From positions 62,001-126,000 of the forward strand of contig DDWJ01000001.1 in NCBI GenBank assembly GCA_002345505.1: 64,000 nucleotides of DNA, in the 5' to 3' direction. The notes beneath the pieces are model-generated. The model was given only the letters and a program-made list of their open reading frames with translations. It was not told the DNA's origin and made no database searches. Shown here piece by piece: positions 55,009-63,954 of the stretch (positions within the stretch are counted from its first letter, which is position 1; each line of letters begins with the position of its first letter). Position numbers and translations under genes: made by a program. The DNA is from Caryophanales bacterium UBA2289 (GTDB taxonomy: Bacteria; Bacillota_I; Bacilli_A; Izemoplasmatales; Hujiaoplasmataceae).

Positions 55009-55938
55009 TCACCCTTTAATATTATTTTTATTTCTTCTTTTCTTGATAACCGCAAATACTACTAAACCAATAATAGTAACCATGTACGGTAAAGTATTAA
55101 GCAGTTCATAAGGAATATTAATTCCGGTAATTGTTTGTGCGGTTAAAGAAAAAGCATTAACCAATCCAAACACAACCGCAAATAAAGCTGTTACATAAGG
55201 AATACCCGCACCTATCGCTTCTGCGGCTAAACCGATGAATCCTCTACCGGCAATCATTCCGGTATTAAAACTGCTCATAAAACCAATTGACATGTAAGCA
55301 CCACCAAGTCCAGCTAACCCACCAGCAATCAAAAGTGCAATTATTTTAACCTTCTCAGAATCAACACCAATTGAATCAACTGCCTTAGCATTCATCCCAA
55401 CTGATCTGATTCTAATTCCAAGAACTGTTTTCTTTAAAAAGAAACTCATCGCTATTACAATAACTATTGCTAAATAAACTAACAAATTCAAACTATTAAA
55501 AAATATCTCACCGATTATCGGTATATCTCTTAAAAGCGGAATACTAATTGTTTTTAACGGTACACTCGAATAATCACTCTTATTACCAGTCAAGGCATAA
55601 ACAATAAAAATAACCAATCCCGCTGCTAATATATTAAGTGCTATACCAACTAATATTTCATTAGTTCTTAATTTTATCGTTGAAAACGCAAAAATATAAC
55701 CCATTAAAATACCAGCAACACAAGCTATAAGAATCCCCATAATCGCACTATTAAACAGGGTAGAAAATATCGCTCCAACAAGTGCAGAAACCAACATCGT
55801 GCCTTCAATACTAATATTAACTACTCCAGCCTTATTAGATATAAGGGCTGCCATACTCGCAAAAATTAAAGGTGTTGCCAAAGAAATAATTGTTACATAA
55901 AAGTTAACGGATGAAAACAAATCCCAAAAACTATTCAT
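55009..55938 (-). CDS. BMP-type ABC transporter permease (NupQ-like), second system
   Basis: This 309-aa membrane protein has NISIEGTMLVSALVGAI, NAKAVDSIGVDSEKVKIIALLIAGGLAGLGGAYMS and GRGFIGLAAEAIG, the NupQ/YufQ pattern. It is a paralogue of the product of 41761. It overlaps the preceding permease gene by 8 bp. Confidence 0.9.
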   Translation of the reverse strand: MNSFWDLFSSVNFYVTIISLATPLIFASMAALISNKAGVVNISIEGTMLVSALVGAIFSTLFNSAIMGILIACVAGILMGYIFAFSTIKLRTNEILVGIALNILAAGLVIFIVYALTGNKSDYSSVPLKTISIPLLRDIPIIGEIFFNSLNLLVYLAIVIVIAMSFFLKKTVLGIRIRSVGMNAKAVDSIGVDSEKVKIIALLIAGGLAGLGGAYMSIGFMSSFNTGMIAGRGFIGLAAEAIGAGIPYVTALFAVVFGLVNAFSLTAQTITGINIPYELLNTLPYMVTIIGLVVFAVIKKRRNKNNIKG

Positions 55939-57061
55939 TCTTCATCACATCCATTCTTTTATGATTTCTTCTTTCTTTATAATTATCAAGAAGACGTTTA
56001 AAGAAACTAGATGAAAAGAATCTCTCAGAGGCAATAAGTAATATAATCACACCTTGGATAATCGCAACTACCTCTTGAGCCACATCACTATTAAAAGCCA
56101 TTAGATCAGCCCCTGCTCTTAAATAGCCAATGAAAAGAGCGGCTAAAGGTACAAACAATGGTTTATTCTTCGCAATAATCGTAACCATAAATCCGTCAAA
56201 GCCAAACCCTGGTAAAGTCTTCCAATTAAACCGGTGGTAATTACTCAAAATCTCAGCTGCGCCACCAACACCGGCAATAAAGATACCAAGAACTTGTGCC
56301 ATCACGACTCTTCTTTCAACATTAATCCCCGAAAACTTCGCAAAGTGTTGATTATCACCAGTCATCTTAATCTCATAACCAGGAAGAGTTTTAGAAAAGA
56401 AAATCTTTACTAAAATAATAATCCCAATAACTATCAACAAACCATAAGTAATATTAGTTCCAGTTATAAAAACCTTCAACTTAGAAATCTCTGGAATAAT
56501 CCCTGTAGCTGTATCGCCTGAAGCATCATCAATAACAACATTAGAGATCAAAAAAACACCAATCCATAAAGCCACAAAATTAAGCATTATTGAACTAACA
56601 AACTCATTAACATTCAAACTTGATTTTAACTTTGCGGGGATATACCCAAATATCGTCGCAACTAATCCACCACCTACAAGTGCAGCAATTACTGCTAGAA
56701 ATGCCGGTAATTTAATGTAAATAGCTATTAAAGCCGCAACTAAACCACCGACATAAAAAGCCCCTTCAGTAAACAAGTTAAATTGATTAGCCTTAACAAT
56801 CACACAAGCCGCAATCCCTGCGAACATCAAAGGGACTGCCTTTTTAATTAATTCACCAAATTCCATCAAATTAGAAAATGGTCCAACTATAAACCAATAT
56901 ATCGACTCACTCGGATTATCGGAAACAAAAACAATAATGATTATCGCAATCAAATAAGCAATCAATACCGCCATCAACGTTTTTAAACTCTCAAAGAAAA
57001 ATCTTTGAAAAGAAAACGAACGGTTCTTAAAATAAGACATCAATCTTTCTCTTATCTTCAT
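55931..57061 (-). CDS. BMP-type ABC transporter permease (NupP-like), second system
   Basis: This 376-aa membrane protein has FNLFTEGAFYVGGLVAALI, NEFVSSIMLNFVALWIGV, YEIKMTGDNQHFAKFSGINVERRV and PGFGFDGFMVTIIA. It overlaps the ATPase gene by ATGA. It is the permease partner of 55009. Confidence 0.9.
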   Translation of the reverse strand: MKIRERLMSYFKNRSFSFQRFFFESLKTLMAVLIAYLIAIIIIVFVSDNPSESIYWFIVGPFSNLMEFGELIKKAVPLMFAGIAACVIVKANQFNLFTEGAFYVGGLVAALIAIYIKLPAFLAVIAALVGGGLVATIFGYIPAKLKSSLNVNEFVSSIMLNFVALWIGVFLISNVVIDDASGDTATGIIPEISKLKVFITGTNITYGLLIVIGIIILVKIFFSKTLPGYEIKMTGDNQHFAKFSGINVERRVVMAQVLGIFIAGVGGAAEILSNYHRFNWKTLPGFGFDGFMVTIIAKNKPLFVPLAALFIGYLRAGADLMAFNSDVAQEVVAIIQGVIILLIASERFFSSSFFKRLLDNYKERRNHKRMDVMKNE

Positions 57062-58596
57062 AATGATGCCTCCATATCTTCCTGCACCTCAATACCAAGC
57101 ATATATCTACCTAATTGCTCCTCACTAACATCTTTTATATTCTTAATCCTAGCGACTATTTTTCCTTCATAAAGAACAATAACTGATTCCGTTAAATCAT
57201 AAATCTCTTTTAAATCACTCGAAATTAGAAGTATCCCTAAATTATTACTTTGCAATTCTTTTAACTTTTCATGTAAAGTCATAACCGCGCCAATATCAAT
57301 TCCTCTAGTTGGTTGATTAGCAATTAAAATCCTTCTCGCTTCAACTATCTCTCTCGCACTAACAATCTTTTGAATGTTACCGCCTGATAATGATTTAACC
57401 TGATCATATTTGTTGTTACACTTAACACCATAAGAATCGATTAACACGTCAGTAAACTCACTCAACTTTTTCTTCTTTAAAAACTTCCCCTTTCGGTAAT
57501 CTTTATCCCTTGATTTTAAAACAATAGCTGACTCATAAATATTACCAATTAAATTAGCCCCATCAACCATTCTATCTTCTGGTATATAAGAAATACCTCT
57601 ATCTCTAATCTCAAGAATTGACTTATTCTTTAAACTTAAGCCGTCTAAAGAAATATCTCCTTCATAATTTCTAATAACACCGTTTAAAACTCCTGAAAGC
57701 TCCAATTGGCCATTTCCTTCAACCCCAACAACCCCAAGGATTTGCTTTTCTCTAATCTTAAAACTTATATCATCTAATCTTTTCTTTCCATCTCTTTCAT
57801 AACTCAGGTTCTTAACTTCTAAAATCACTTCACCAGGTTTTAAAGTCTCTTTGTCTTCAGTAACCACAAAATCATACCCAACCATCTTTTTAGAAATCTC
57901 TTCAACTGAAATCTTATCCACATCATATGTGCCTTCAATATTACCTGACTTCATAATCGTTACTCTATCACAGATCTCTTTAATCTCTCTTAACTTATGA
58001 GTAATGATGATAATCGTAAAATTATCCTTCTTTAACAATTTTAACTGATGAAACAATTCCTTTGTTTCTTGAGGTGTTAATACTGCAGTTGGTTCATCTA
58101 ATATTATAATCCTAGCTTCTCTAGCTAAAACCTTAATTATCTCAACCTTTTGTTTTAATCCTACAGCTAACTGACTGATTTTAATCTCTGGATCAATTGC
58201 CATATCAAACCGTTCGCCTAAATCCTTAGTAATCTCACAAGCTCTTTTATAATCATAAAGACCTTTTCTTTTTGGTTCCATACCTAAAACAACATTATCC
58301 GCAACCGTCATGTTCTCAAGCAACATAAAATGTTGATGAACCATACCGATTCCTTTTCTCATCGCATCACTTGGTGAATGAAAAAAAACCTTTTCACCTC
58401 TAAACAAAACTTCGCCCTTATCAGCCTTTTCCAAACCAAATAAGATCTTCATCAAAGTTGTTTTACCAGCACCATTCTCTCCAGCAATCGCATGAATTTC
58501 ACCTTCAAAAAGCGAAAAAGTTGCACTGTTGATTGCAACTATATCCGGATAATATACTTTTCTTATGTCCTTCATCATTATTAAAGCTTCAGCCAT
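57058..58596 (-). CDS. Nucleoside-type ABC transporter ATP-binding protein, second system
   Basis: This 512-aa tandem ATPase has domain 1 with GENGAGKTTLMKI, QLAVGLKQKVEI and IILDEPTAVLTPQE, and domain 2 with GVEGNGQLEL, LSGGNIQKIVSAREI and LIANQPTRGIDIGA. It is paralogous to the protein at 43780 and powers the permeases at 55009 and 55931. GAGGTG precedes the ATG. Confidence 0.95.
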   Translation of the reverse strand: MAEALIMMKDIRKVYYPDIVAINSATFSLFEGEIHAIAGENGAGKTTLMKILFGLEKADKGEVLFRGEKVFFHSPSDAMRKGIGMVHQHFMLLENMTVADNVVLGMEPKRKGLYDYKRACEITKDLGERFDMAIDPEIKISQLAVGLKQKVEIIKVLAREARIIILDEPTAVLTPQETKELFHQLKLLKKDNFTIIIITHKLREIKEICDRVTIMKSGNIEGTYDVDKISVEEISKKMVGYDFVVTEDKETLKPGEVILEVKNLSYERDGKKRLDDISFKIREKQILGVVGVEGNGQLELSGVLNGVIRNYEGDISLDGLSLKNKSILEIRDRGISYIPEDRMVDGANLIGNIYESAIVLKSRDKDYRKGKFLKKKKLSEFTDVLIDSYGVKCNNKYDQVKSLSGGNIQKIVSAREIVEARRILIANQPTRGIDIGAVMTLHEKLKELQSNNLGILLISSDLKEIYDLTESVIVLYEGKIVARIKNIKDVSEEQLGRYMLGIEVQEDMEASL

Positions 58597-58624
58597 TATT
58601 ACACACCTCGTAAAATAAATATAT

Positions 58625-59758
58625 TTACTCTAATGATTCAAACAATGCATCAACTTCATCAAGACTTAAATCAAAACGACTAGTAATGACTAAATCTCCA
58701 TCGATAATTTGCGTTTTTAAATCATCAATATACAACCTTAATTCCTCAGGTACAAGCATTTGATAATTTTCATTATCAGCGATATCAATTATACCCTCAG
58801 CCAAACCATATGTTACTAAAACACCAAACTGTAACTCATCATTATAAAACTTAACTGTACTATCATAAATTACATCCCCTACTTCTTTTAAAACTGATGT
58901 AACAATTAGTTCAGCTCTTGAAGGATTTGTATCTTTATAATAACTATATTGATCACTATCCACACCAATAACATACTTGCTTTGAGTCTCTGCCGCATCA
59001 ATTACCCCAAGACCTGCTTGAGAAGCCGCTACAAATATTACATCAGCGTTATTAGAATACTGAACATTCGCTAAAGCCTTAGCCTGCGTTGAATCATTGA
59101 AGTTCCCCACAAAAGAAGTCATTAAACTAGTTTGGTTTTCAGCACTGTTATTAACATACTCAATCCCTTTAGCATAACCTACTGCAAAATCATAAATAAT
59201 GTTATTTCTCATCCCACCGATAAAACCTACTTTACCAGTAGCGCTAACTGGACTTGCCATACCAGAAGTTCCATTTGCCATTTTCGCAGCTAAAACACCT
59301 GCTAAAAATCCACCTTCATTCTGTCTAAAAACTATTGAATGAACGTTAGGATAACTAGAAGCTTTTCCGTCATCAATCTCAGTATCAAAAATTAAATACT
59401 TTTGATCTGGATAACTCTTTGAAACTCTTTGCAACTGCTCACGCATCTGCGTAGTTGCACAAATAATCAAATCATAATTTTGTTGAGAAACACGGTAAAG
59501 CGTTGTTTCCCAGTTGCTTTGATTAGTACCCATTTCTATTGTAGTTGCTTCGAAGTCTTCATAATCAGCGTTCAGTCTTTCAATCCCTTGATTTGCAGAA
59601 TCAAAAAATGACATATCACCTAAATTACCATTAACTAACAAAACAACTCTAAAAACACCATCATCTGTAGTAATAGCAGTATCAGTACTACCATTAGAAC
59701 AAGCACTTACAATTAGCATAAACACAAATGATGTTAAAAATATCATAACCTTCTTCAT
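58625..59758 (-). CDS. BMP-family substrate-binding lipoprotein, second system
   Basis: This 377-aa protein has a lipoprotein signal ending LIVSACSN (lipobox Cys) and the BMP fold: RVVLLVNGNLGDMSFFDSANQG, YDLIICATTQMREQL, VGFIGGMRNNIIYDFAVGYAKG and ADVIFVAASQAGLGVIDAA. It probably binds a nucleoside or related riboside. Confidence 0.92.
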   Translation of the reverse strand: MKKVMIFLTSFVFMLIVSACSNGSTDTAITTDDGVFRVVLLVNGNLGDMSFFDSANQGIERLNADYEDFEATTIEMGTNQSNWETTLYRVSQQNYDLIICATTQMREQLQRVSKSYPDQKYLIFDTEIDDGKASSYPNVHSIVFRQNEGGFLAGVLAAKMANGTSGMASPVSATGKVGFIGGMRNNIIYDFAVGYAKGIEYVNNSAENQTSLMTSFVGNFNDSTQAKALANVQYSNNADVIFVAASQAGLGVIDAAETQSKYVIGVDSDQYSYYKDTNPSRAELIVTSVLKEVGDVIYDSTVKFYNDELQFGVLVTYGLAEGIIDIADNENYQMLVPEELRLYIDDLKTQIIDGDLVITSRFDLSLDEVDALFESLE

Positions 59759-59792
59759 AATAAATTCCTCTTCTCTTTAACTTCCCCTTCCC

Positions 59793-59825
59793 AAGAATAG
59801 TCTCTATCTTAAAGAGACTATTCTT
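59793..59825. other. Strong intercistronic hairpin without a minus-strand U-tract
   Basis: A 13-bp perfect stem (59793-59805 and 59813-59825, 7-nt loop) lies between two lipoprotein genes of the operon. On the minus strand no U-run follows (GGGAAGG), so it is probably an mRNA stability or processing element that favours one cistron. A run of T is on the plus side only. Confidence 0.6.
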
Positions 59826-59857
59826 TTTAGGGGGAAAAGTGTACTTTTAACTACTAA

Positions 59858-60304
59858 TTACCAACTTGATTCTTCAAAATTGATTTGGATATAATCGCCA
59901 TTTCTAATTTGTGAACTATTAGCTCCTACAAGCAATGATTCACCATTATTATAAATTAACCAATAACGATCATTAGTTCCATTTTCATAACTGTCAATAG
60001 CTTGAATCCAACCAGAATCCGCTGACGAAGTCTGAGAAATACCCTTACCTTGAACTGCAGCTAAGAATGCTTCATAAACAGTTGGGTTACTTGATTTAAC
60101 TGTAACTTCACCATTGAAAATCTCATCATTGTCTGGACCCATGATTTGAATATAAACTGTTCTATCTACTTCCCATCCAGATAACTCAGCTGGTTGATAA
60201 GCACCTTCATCAGTTCCAACTTCAAAAATTGGTTCTTCCTTATCACACCCAATGAAACTAAACATACCAAATACTACTAACACCATAACTAAAAACTTTT
60301 TCAT
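59858..60304 (-). CDS. DUF4430-like lipoprotein
   Basis: This 148-aa lipoprotein (signal ending FSFIGCDK) has one compact domain: VYIQIMGPDNDEIFNGEVTVKSSNPTVYEAFL..., then DSYENGTNDRYWLIYNNGESLLVGANSSQIRNGDYIQINFE, quoted in part as landmarks. This matches the transcobalamin C-terminal-like DUF4430, a ligand-binding or protein-binding domain. Its role in this operon is unclear; it could be an accessory binding protein for the importer. Confidence 0.75.
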   Translation of the reverse strand: MKKFLVMVLVVFGMFSFIGCDKEEPIFEVGTDEGAYQPAELSGWEVDRTVYIQIMGPDNDEIFNGEVTVKSSNPTVYEAFLAAVQGKGISQTSSADSGWIQAIDSYENGTNDRYWLIYNNGESLLVGANSSQIRNGDYIQINFEESSW

Positions 60305-60355
60305 TTTATTTCCTCCTCTATTTTATTACACATCACTTTGTGTATAATCCCTAAT

Positions 60356-61798
60356 TTATCCTAAGAATATTGGATTGGTAATCGCATAAGCGGTGAAATC
60401 ACCGATTATTTCAATTACAAACCAATCTCCTACAGAAACATCATTAACAGTAATTGTGTCTTGATAACTATAACCATCCAACTCAGGAACTATCGTTTCA
60501 ATAATAACGCCATTTTTAATAATTCTTAATTCAACTATTTCATCAAATGAAAATAAATCTAAGTTAATATCAACCGAAGTTTCTTGACCTAAAGCATAAG
60601 TCTCGCCATAAATCATACCTTCAATATCAGCCACTATTCTTGGACCATTCGTTAAATAAGAATTACCGTTTAAAATTGCATTTTTAATCTTTTCTTCCGT
60701 TAACTCTCCTTCAACATAAAGTGCAAGTGAAGGCATATTACTATAAACACCACGTCTTAAATAATCATCTTTATATGCTTTCTCTTCTGTTGATCTATCA
60801 GCGTAAGCAGCTGTGTAATAACCGGTAATATCATGATTATCTGCACCACTTGTTGCTGGTAAGAATTTTAAATTCCCTGCTCGATGTTCTTCTAAAAGTT
60901 CAAACCATTTATCTCTAGCTTTAGCATTTTCATTTCTGTTAGTTGGATATAGCCCGTTCCAAATCTCAATCCCATCAAACTCATCGGCTATCTCCCAATA
61001 ATTAAATCCTAAAACACTGGTTGCGAATGGATGATTAATCGTTGATATTGCCCCACTTCTTACTATCTCTTCGGCTATCTCTTTTATCTCATCAATAGGC
61101 ACATCACCTTTAATCGGATTAATATCGGCTTGTTCTAAAACATTACCGACTCCTAATGATTGGAAATGCCCATAATCAGTTGTAACTTCAACTCCACGCA
61201 TCGCTACAAAGTAAATTGGATTACCAAAACTATCAAACTCAGAAACCAACCTACTTCCTTGAACCCACTCCGCAAGACCTGCGGCGGTATTATGATCTGT
61301 TAAATAACCAAAATGAAGACCCGAACTTATATTACTGACAAGCACTGCTTCAACACCTTGTTTACCATCACTAAAAGTTGTATGTTGATGCAACGCTCCT
61401 AAATACCAACCCAAAGAAGTTCCTTGATGTAAATGATTCAACCTTACATCATCAACATAATAAGTTTTATAATTCTCAACTTCAATTGTTACACTCTTAG
61501 TAGAATACTCCATACCTCTAGTAAAGGTTAAAGTATATTCACCTTCTTCTAAATAAAGAGTATATCCGGATAATATATTAGTATTTACTCTTTCCATATC
61601 ACCATTTGGATAAGTAATAATAATCCCTGCAGTAAGCATGTCGCCAGCACCACTTAAAACTCTACCTTTTATTGTCGCTGGAAACGATAAATCATCACTC
61701 CCAGAATTATCTTCTGTTGTAACTCCTCCAGTACATCCCACAACCGCAAAAGCTAAAAACAATAAAAAGCCAATAAATATTTTTTTCATGATTTTCAT
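60356..61798 (-). CDS. CehA/McbA-type PHP-domain metallohydrolase, lipoprotein
   Basis: This 480-aa protein has a lipobox signal (FLLFLAFAVVGCTGG), a short N-terminal beta domain (about 40-125, KGRVLSGAG) and a PHP domain with LHQHTTFSDGKQ, FGYLTDHNTA, STINHPF and ADNHD, the metal ligands of CehA/McbA phosphoesterases. A C-terminal beta segment follows. It may free nucleosides from extracellular nucleotides for the importer. The ATG at 61798 overlaps the LacI stop as ATGA; a GTG at 61813 and an ATG at 61789 are alternatives. Confidence 0.85.
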   Translation of the reverse strand: MKIMKKIFIGFLLFLAFAVVGCTGGVTTEDNSGSDDLSFPATIKGRVLSGAGDMLTAGIIITYPNGDMERVNTNILSGYTLYLEEGEYTLTFTRGMEYSTKSVTIEVENYKTYYVDDVRLNHLHQGTSLGWYLGALHQHTTFSDGKQGVEAVLVSNISSGLHFGYLTDHNTAAGLAEWVQGSRLVSEFDSFGNPIYFVAMRGVEVTTDYGHFQSLGVGNVLEQADINPIKGDVPIDEIKEIAEEIVRSGAISTINHPFATSVLGFNYWEIADEFDGIEIWNGLYPTNRNENAKARDKWFELLEEHRAGNLKFLPATSGADNHDITGYYTAAYADRSTEEKAYKDDYLRRGVYSNMPSLALYVEGELTEEKIKNAILNGNSYLTNGPRIVADIEGMIYGETYALGQETSVDINLDLFSFDEIVELRIIKNGVIIETIVPELDGYSYQDTITVNDVSVGDWFVIEIIGDFTAYAITNPIFLG

Positions 61799-62826
61799 AT
61801 ACCTTCTTCCCACTGTACCTTTTTAGTACTTTCTCTTATAACCATAGTTGGATCTAAACGATAGAATTCACTTTTAGATAAGCCATTCTTTATATAATCA
61901 ATAATCAACTCTGTTGCCTTACTGCCTAATATATTGATATCTTGATAAACTGTTGTTAAAGGAACGGATAACATCTTTGAAAAAAGCAAATCATCAAATC
62001 CAACTACCGAGATATCATCAGGCACTTTTAAATTCTTTTCTTTTATCGCTTGATAACACCCGTAAGCCATTAAATCATTACATGCAAAAATCGCACTTAC
62101 TCCCTTATCAATCAACTTCAAAGCTCCTAAATAGCCGCTATTATATTGATAGTCTCCTTCTTCCACAAAATCCCTTGTTTCTTCAATTCCCGCTTCTTTC
62201 AAAGCTAACATATATCCTTTTAATCTTCTGTCTGATGAATAATTACCGTTCATCCCCGTAATACAACCGATTCTTTTATGACCTTGTTCAATAAGATGCT
62301 TAGTAGCCATATACCCACCACGACTATGATGAATTGATACCCCAGGCATATTAAGACCTTTAATCCAACTATCAACTGTAACGATTGGAATATCATAATT
62401 ATTTAACTTATCAATTAATTGTTCTTTAGTATTTTGTTTCTCATCAGTATAAAATGCTAATATTAACCCATCAACGCCTCTACTGATAAACTGTTCAACA
62501 TACTTTACAGTTTCGCTTAAACTATTATTAGCATTAGCTAAAATTAAAGAATAATCGGATCTTTGACATTCATTTTCAATATTCTTCGCTAAATCAGCGA
62601 AGAAATTATTACCGATATCAGGTACTACTAAACCAATCATCTTTGATTGTTTAGTAACCAAACTCTTGGCCATATGATTAGGAATATAATCTAAAGACTT
62701 AGCTACATCAAATATCCTTTTTTTAGTTGCCTCGGAAATTGTATTCGGTCTATCATTTAAAACCAATGAAACCGTAGTTACCGATACACCTGAAGCACTG
62801 GCAATATCCTTAATTGTTGCCTTCAT
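61795..62826 (-). CDS. LacI-family transcriptional regulator
   Basis: This 343-aa protein has a LacI helix-turn-helix and hinge (ATIKDIASASGVSVTTVSLVL) and a periplasmic-binding-like effector domain (IGLVVPDIGNNFFADLAKNIE, GCITGMNGNYSSDRRLKGY, ISVVGFDDLLFSKM). As part of the ribokinase operon it probably senses ribose or a ribose derivative, and it likely binds the dyad at 63795-63812. It begins 4 bp after the ribokinase gene. Confidence 0.93.
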   Translation of the reverse strand: MKATIKDIASASGVSVTTVSLVLNDRPNTISEATKKRIFDVAKSLDYIPNHMAKSLVTKQSKMIGLVVPDIGNNFFADLAKNIENECQRSDYSLILANANNSLSETVKYVEQFISRGVDGLILAFYTDEKQNTKEQLIDKLNNYDIPIVTVDSWIKGLNMPGVSIHHSRGGYMATKHLIEQGHKRIGCITGMNGNYSSDRRLKGYMLALKEAGIEETRDFVEEGDYQYNSGYLGALKLIDKGVSAIFACNDLMAYGCYQAIKEKNLKVPDDISVVGFDDLLFSKMLSVPLTTVYQDINILGSKATELIIDYIKNGLSKSEFYRLDPTMVIRESTKKVQWEEGI

Positions 62827-62830
62827 AAAA

Positions 62831-63754
62831 TCAACCTTGCTTTCTTCTTAATAACTCTTCTACCGCCTCTAGACTTGGCATGGAATTTTGAGCACCGAAT
62901 TTTGTTACTGATAGAGCTGAACCAGCTGTTGCGTAATCTAAAGACTGTTTAGCATTAAAACCTTTAGACATCTGTGCCGCTAAAGCTCCAACAAACGCAT
63001 CTCCAGCACCAGTTGTATCCACAACCTTAACTTTAAAAGGTCTGATTTCAATAAGGCCGTTATCATCACCATAGACTGAACCCTTACATCCTCTAGTTAT
63101 GATAACTTCCTTAACACCTTTATTAATAAAATACTGAACAACATAACGACTAAAATTATCAGAGTGACTGCTAATTCCAGTAATCATCTCAGCTTCAATT
63201 TCATTAGGAACAATAACATCAACAAACTTATAAATTTCATCAGGTAGTTTCTGAGCCGGAGCTGGATTTAATAAAGTTTTCATTCCCATTTTCTTAGCTA
63301 ACTCGAATGTTTTTAAAACCGTCTCTACCGGTATTTCCAATTGTGCTAAAAGCACGTCATTTTCTTTACCAAGTTTACCTAATGTTTTCTTAACTTGAGA
63401 ATATAAAGTATTTTCATTAGCTCCTTGATCAAGTATTATGCGGTTATCACCATCATTTAAAATAATGCAAGCAACGCCACTAGTCTTATTTTTTATCGAA
63501 GAAACATATTCTGTATTTACCGAATGTTTCTTTAAATTTTCTAATATCATATCGCCAAACAAATCATCACCGACATTACCGATCATATATGAACTCGCAC
63601 CTAATAAAGCACAAGCAACAGCTTGATTAGCACCCTTTCCACCAGCAAGCATGCTAAAATCATCACCATGCAACGTTTCTCCTGCTTCAGGAATTCTTTT
63701 AGTACTAAATATTAAATCAATATTCATGCTACCAACAATAAATACATTGTTCAT
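62831..63754 (-). CDS. rbsK: Ribokinase
   Basis: This 307-aa PfkB kinase has GSMNIDLIFSTKRIPEAGET, GGKGANQAVACALLGA and the catalytic DTTGAGDAFVGALA, all typical of RbsK. It would trap ribose released by the glycohydrolase of the same operon as ribose-5-phosphate. The ATG at 63754 has GGATGGG upstream; one at 63769 has no Shine-Dalgarno. It is the first gene of the operon. Confidence 0.93.
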   Translation of the reverse strand: MNNVFIVGSMNIDLIFSTKRIPEAGETLHGDDFSMLAGGKGANQAVACALLGASSYMIGNVGDDLFGDMILENLKKHSVNTEYVSSIKNKTSGVACIILNDGDNRIILDQGANENTLYSQVKKTLGKLGKENDVLLAQLEIPVETVLKTFELAKKMGMKTLLNPAPAQKLPDEIYKFVDVIVPNEIEAEMITGISSHSDNFSRYVVQYFINKGVKEVIITRGCKGSVYGDDNGLIEIRPFKVKVVDTTGAGDAFVGALAAQMSKGFNAKQSLDYATAGSALSVTKFGAQNSMPSLEAVEELLRRKQG

Positions 63755-63794
63755 AAAAAACCCATCCAATCATCAAGTTTTATTCATTTAATTA

Positions 63795-63855
63795 TAGTAA
63801 AACGTTTTACTAAAACCTTTTACCACATTATAATACGAAAAGAAAGCGCTGTCAA
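63795..63855 (-). promoter_or_regulatory. Consensus promoter with LacI-type operator and cre-like site
   Basis: On the minus strand TTGACA (63850-63855), 17 nt, TATAAT (63827-63832). Downstream TAGTAAAACGTTTTACTA (63795-63812) is a perfect 18-bp palindrome with the central CG of LacI-family operators. TGACAGCGCTTTCT across the -35 matches a CcpA cre consensus with two mismatches. Confidence 0.85.
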
Positions 63856-63859
63856 TAAC

Positions 63860-63892
63860 AAAAAAGAAAAAAGGCTAAAATTCAATTAGCCT
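63860..63892 (-). terminator. Terminator of the gene entering from the right edge
   Basis: AGGCTAA/TTAGCCT (63872-63878 and 63886-63892, 7-nt loop) is followed on the minus strand by TTTTTTCTTTTTT. Confidence 0.85.
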
Positions 63893-63954
63893 AATAATAT
63901 TTATTTCAATTTTCGTTTTCTACTTTTAAAAAGAACTTATTCTAAACTTATCAT

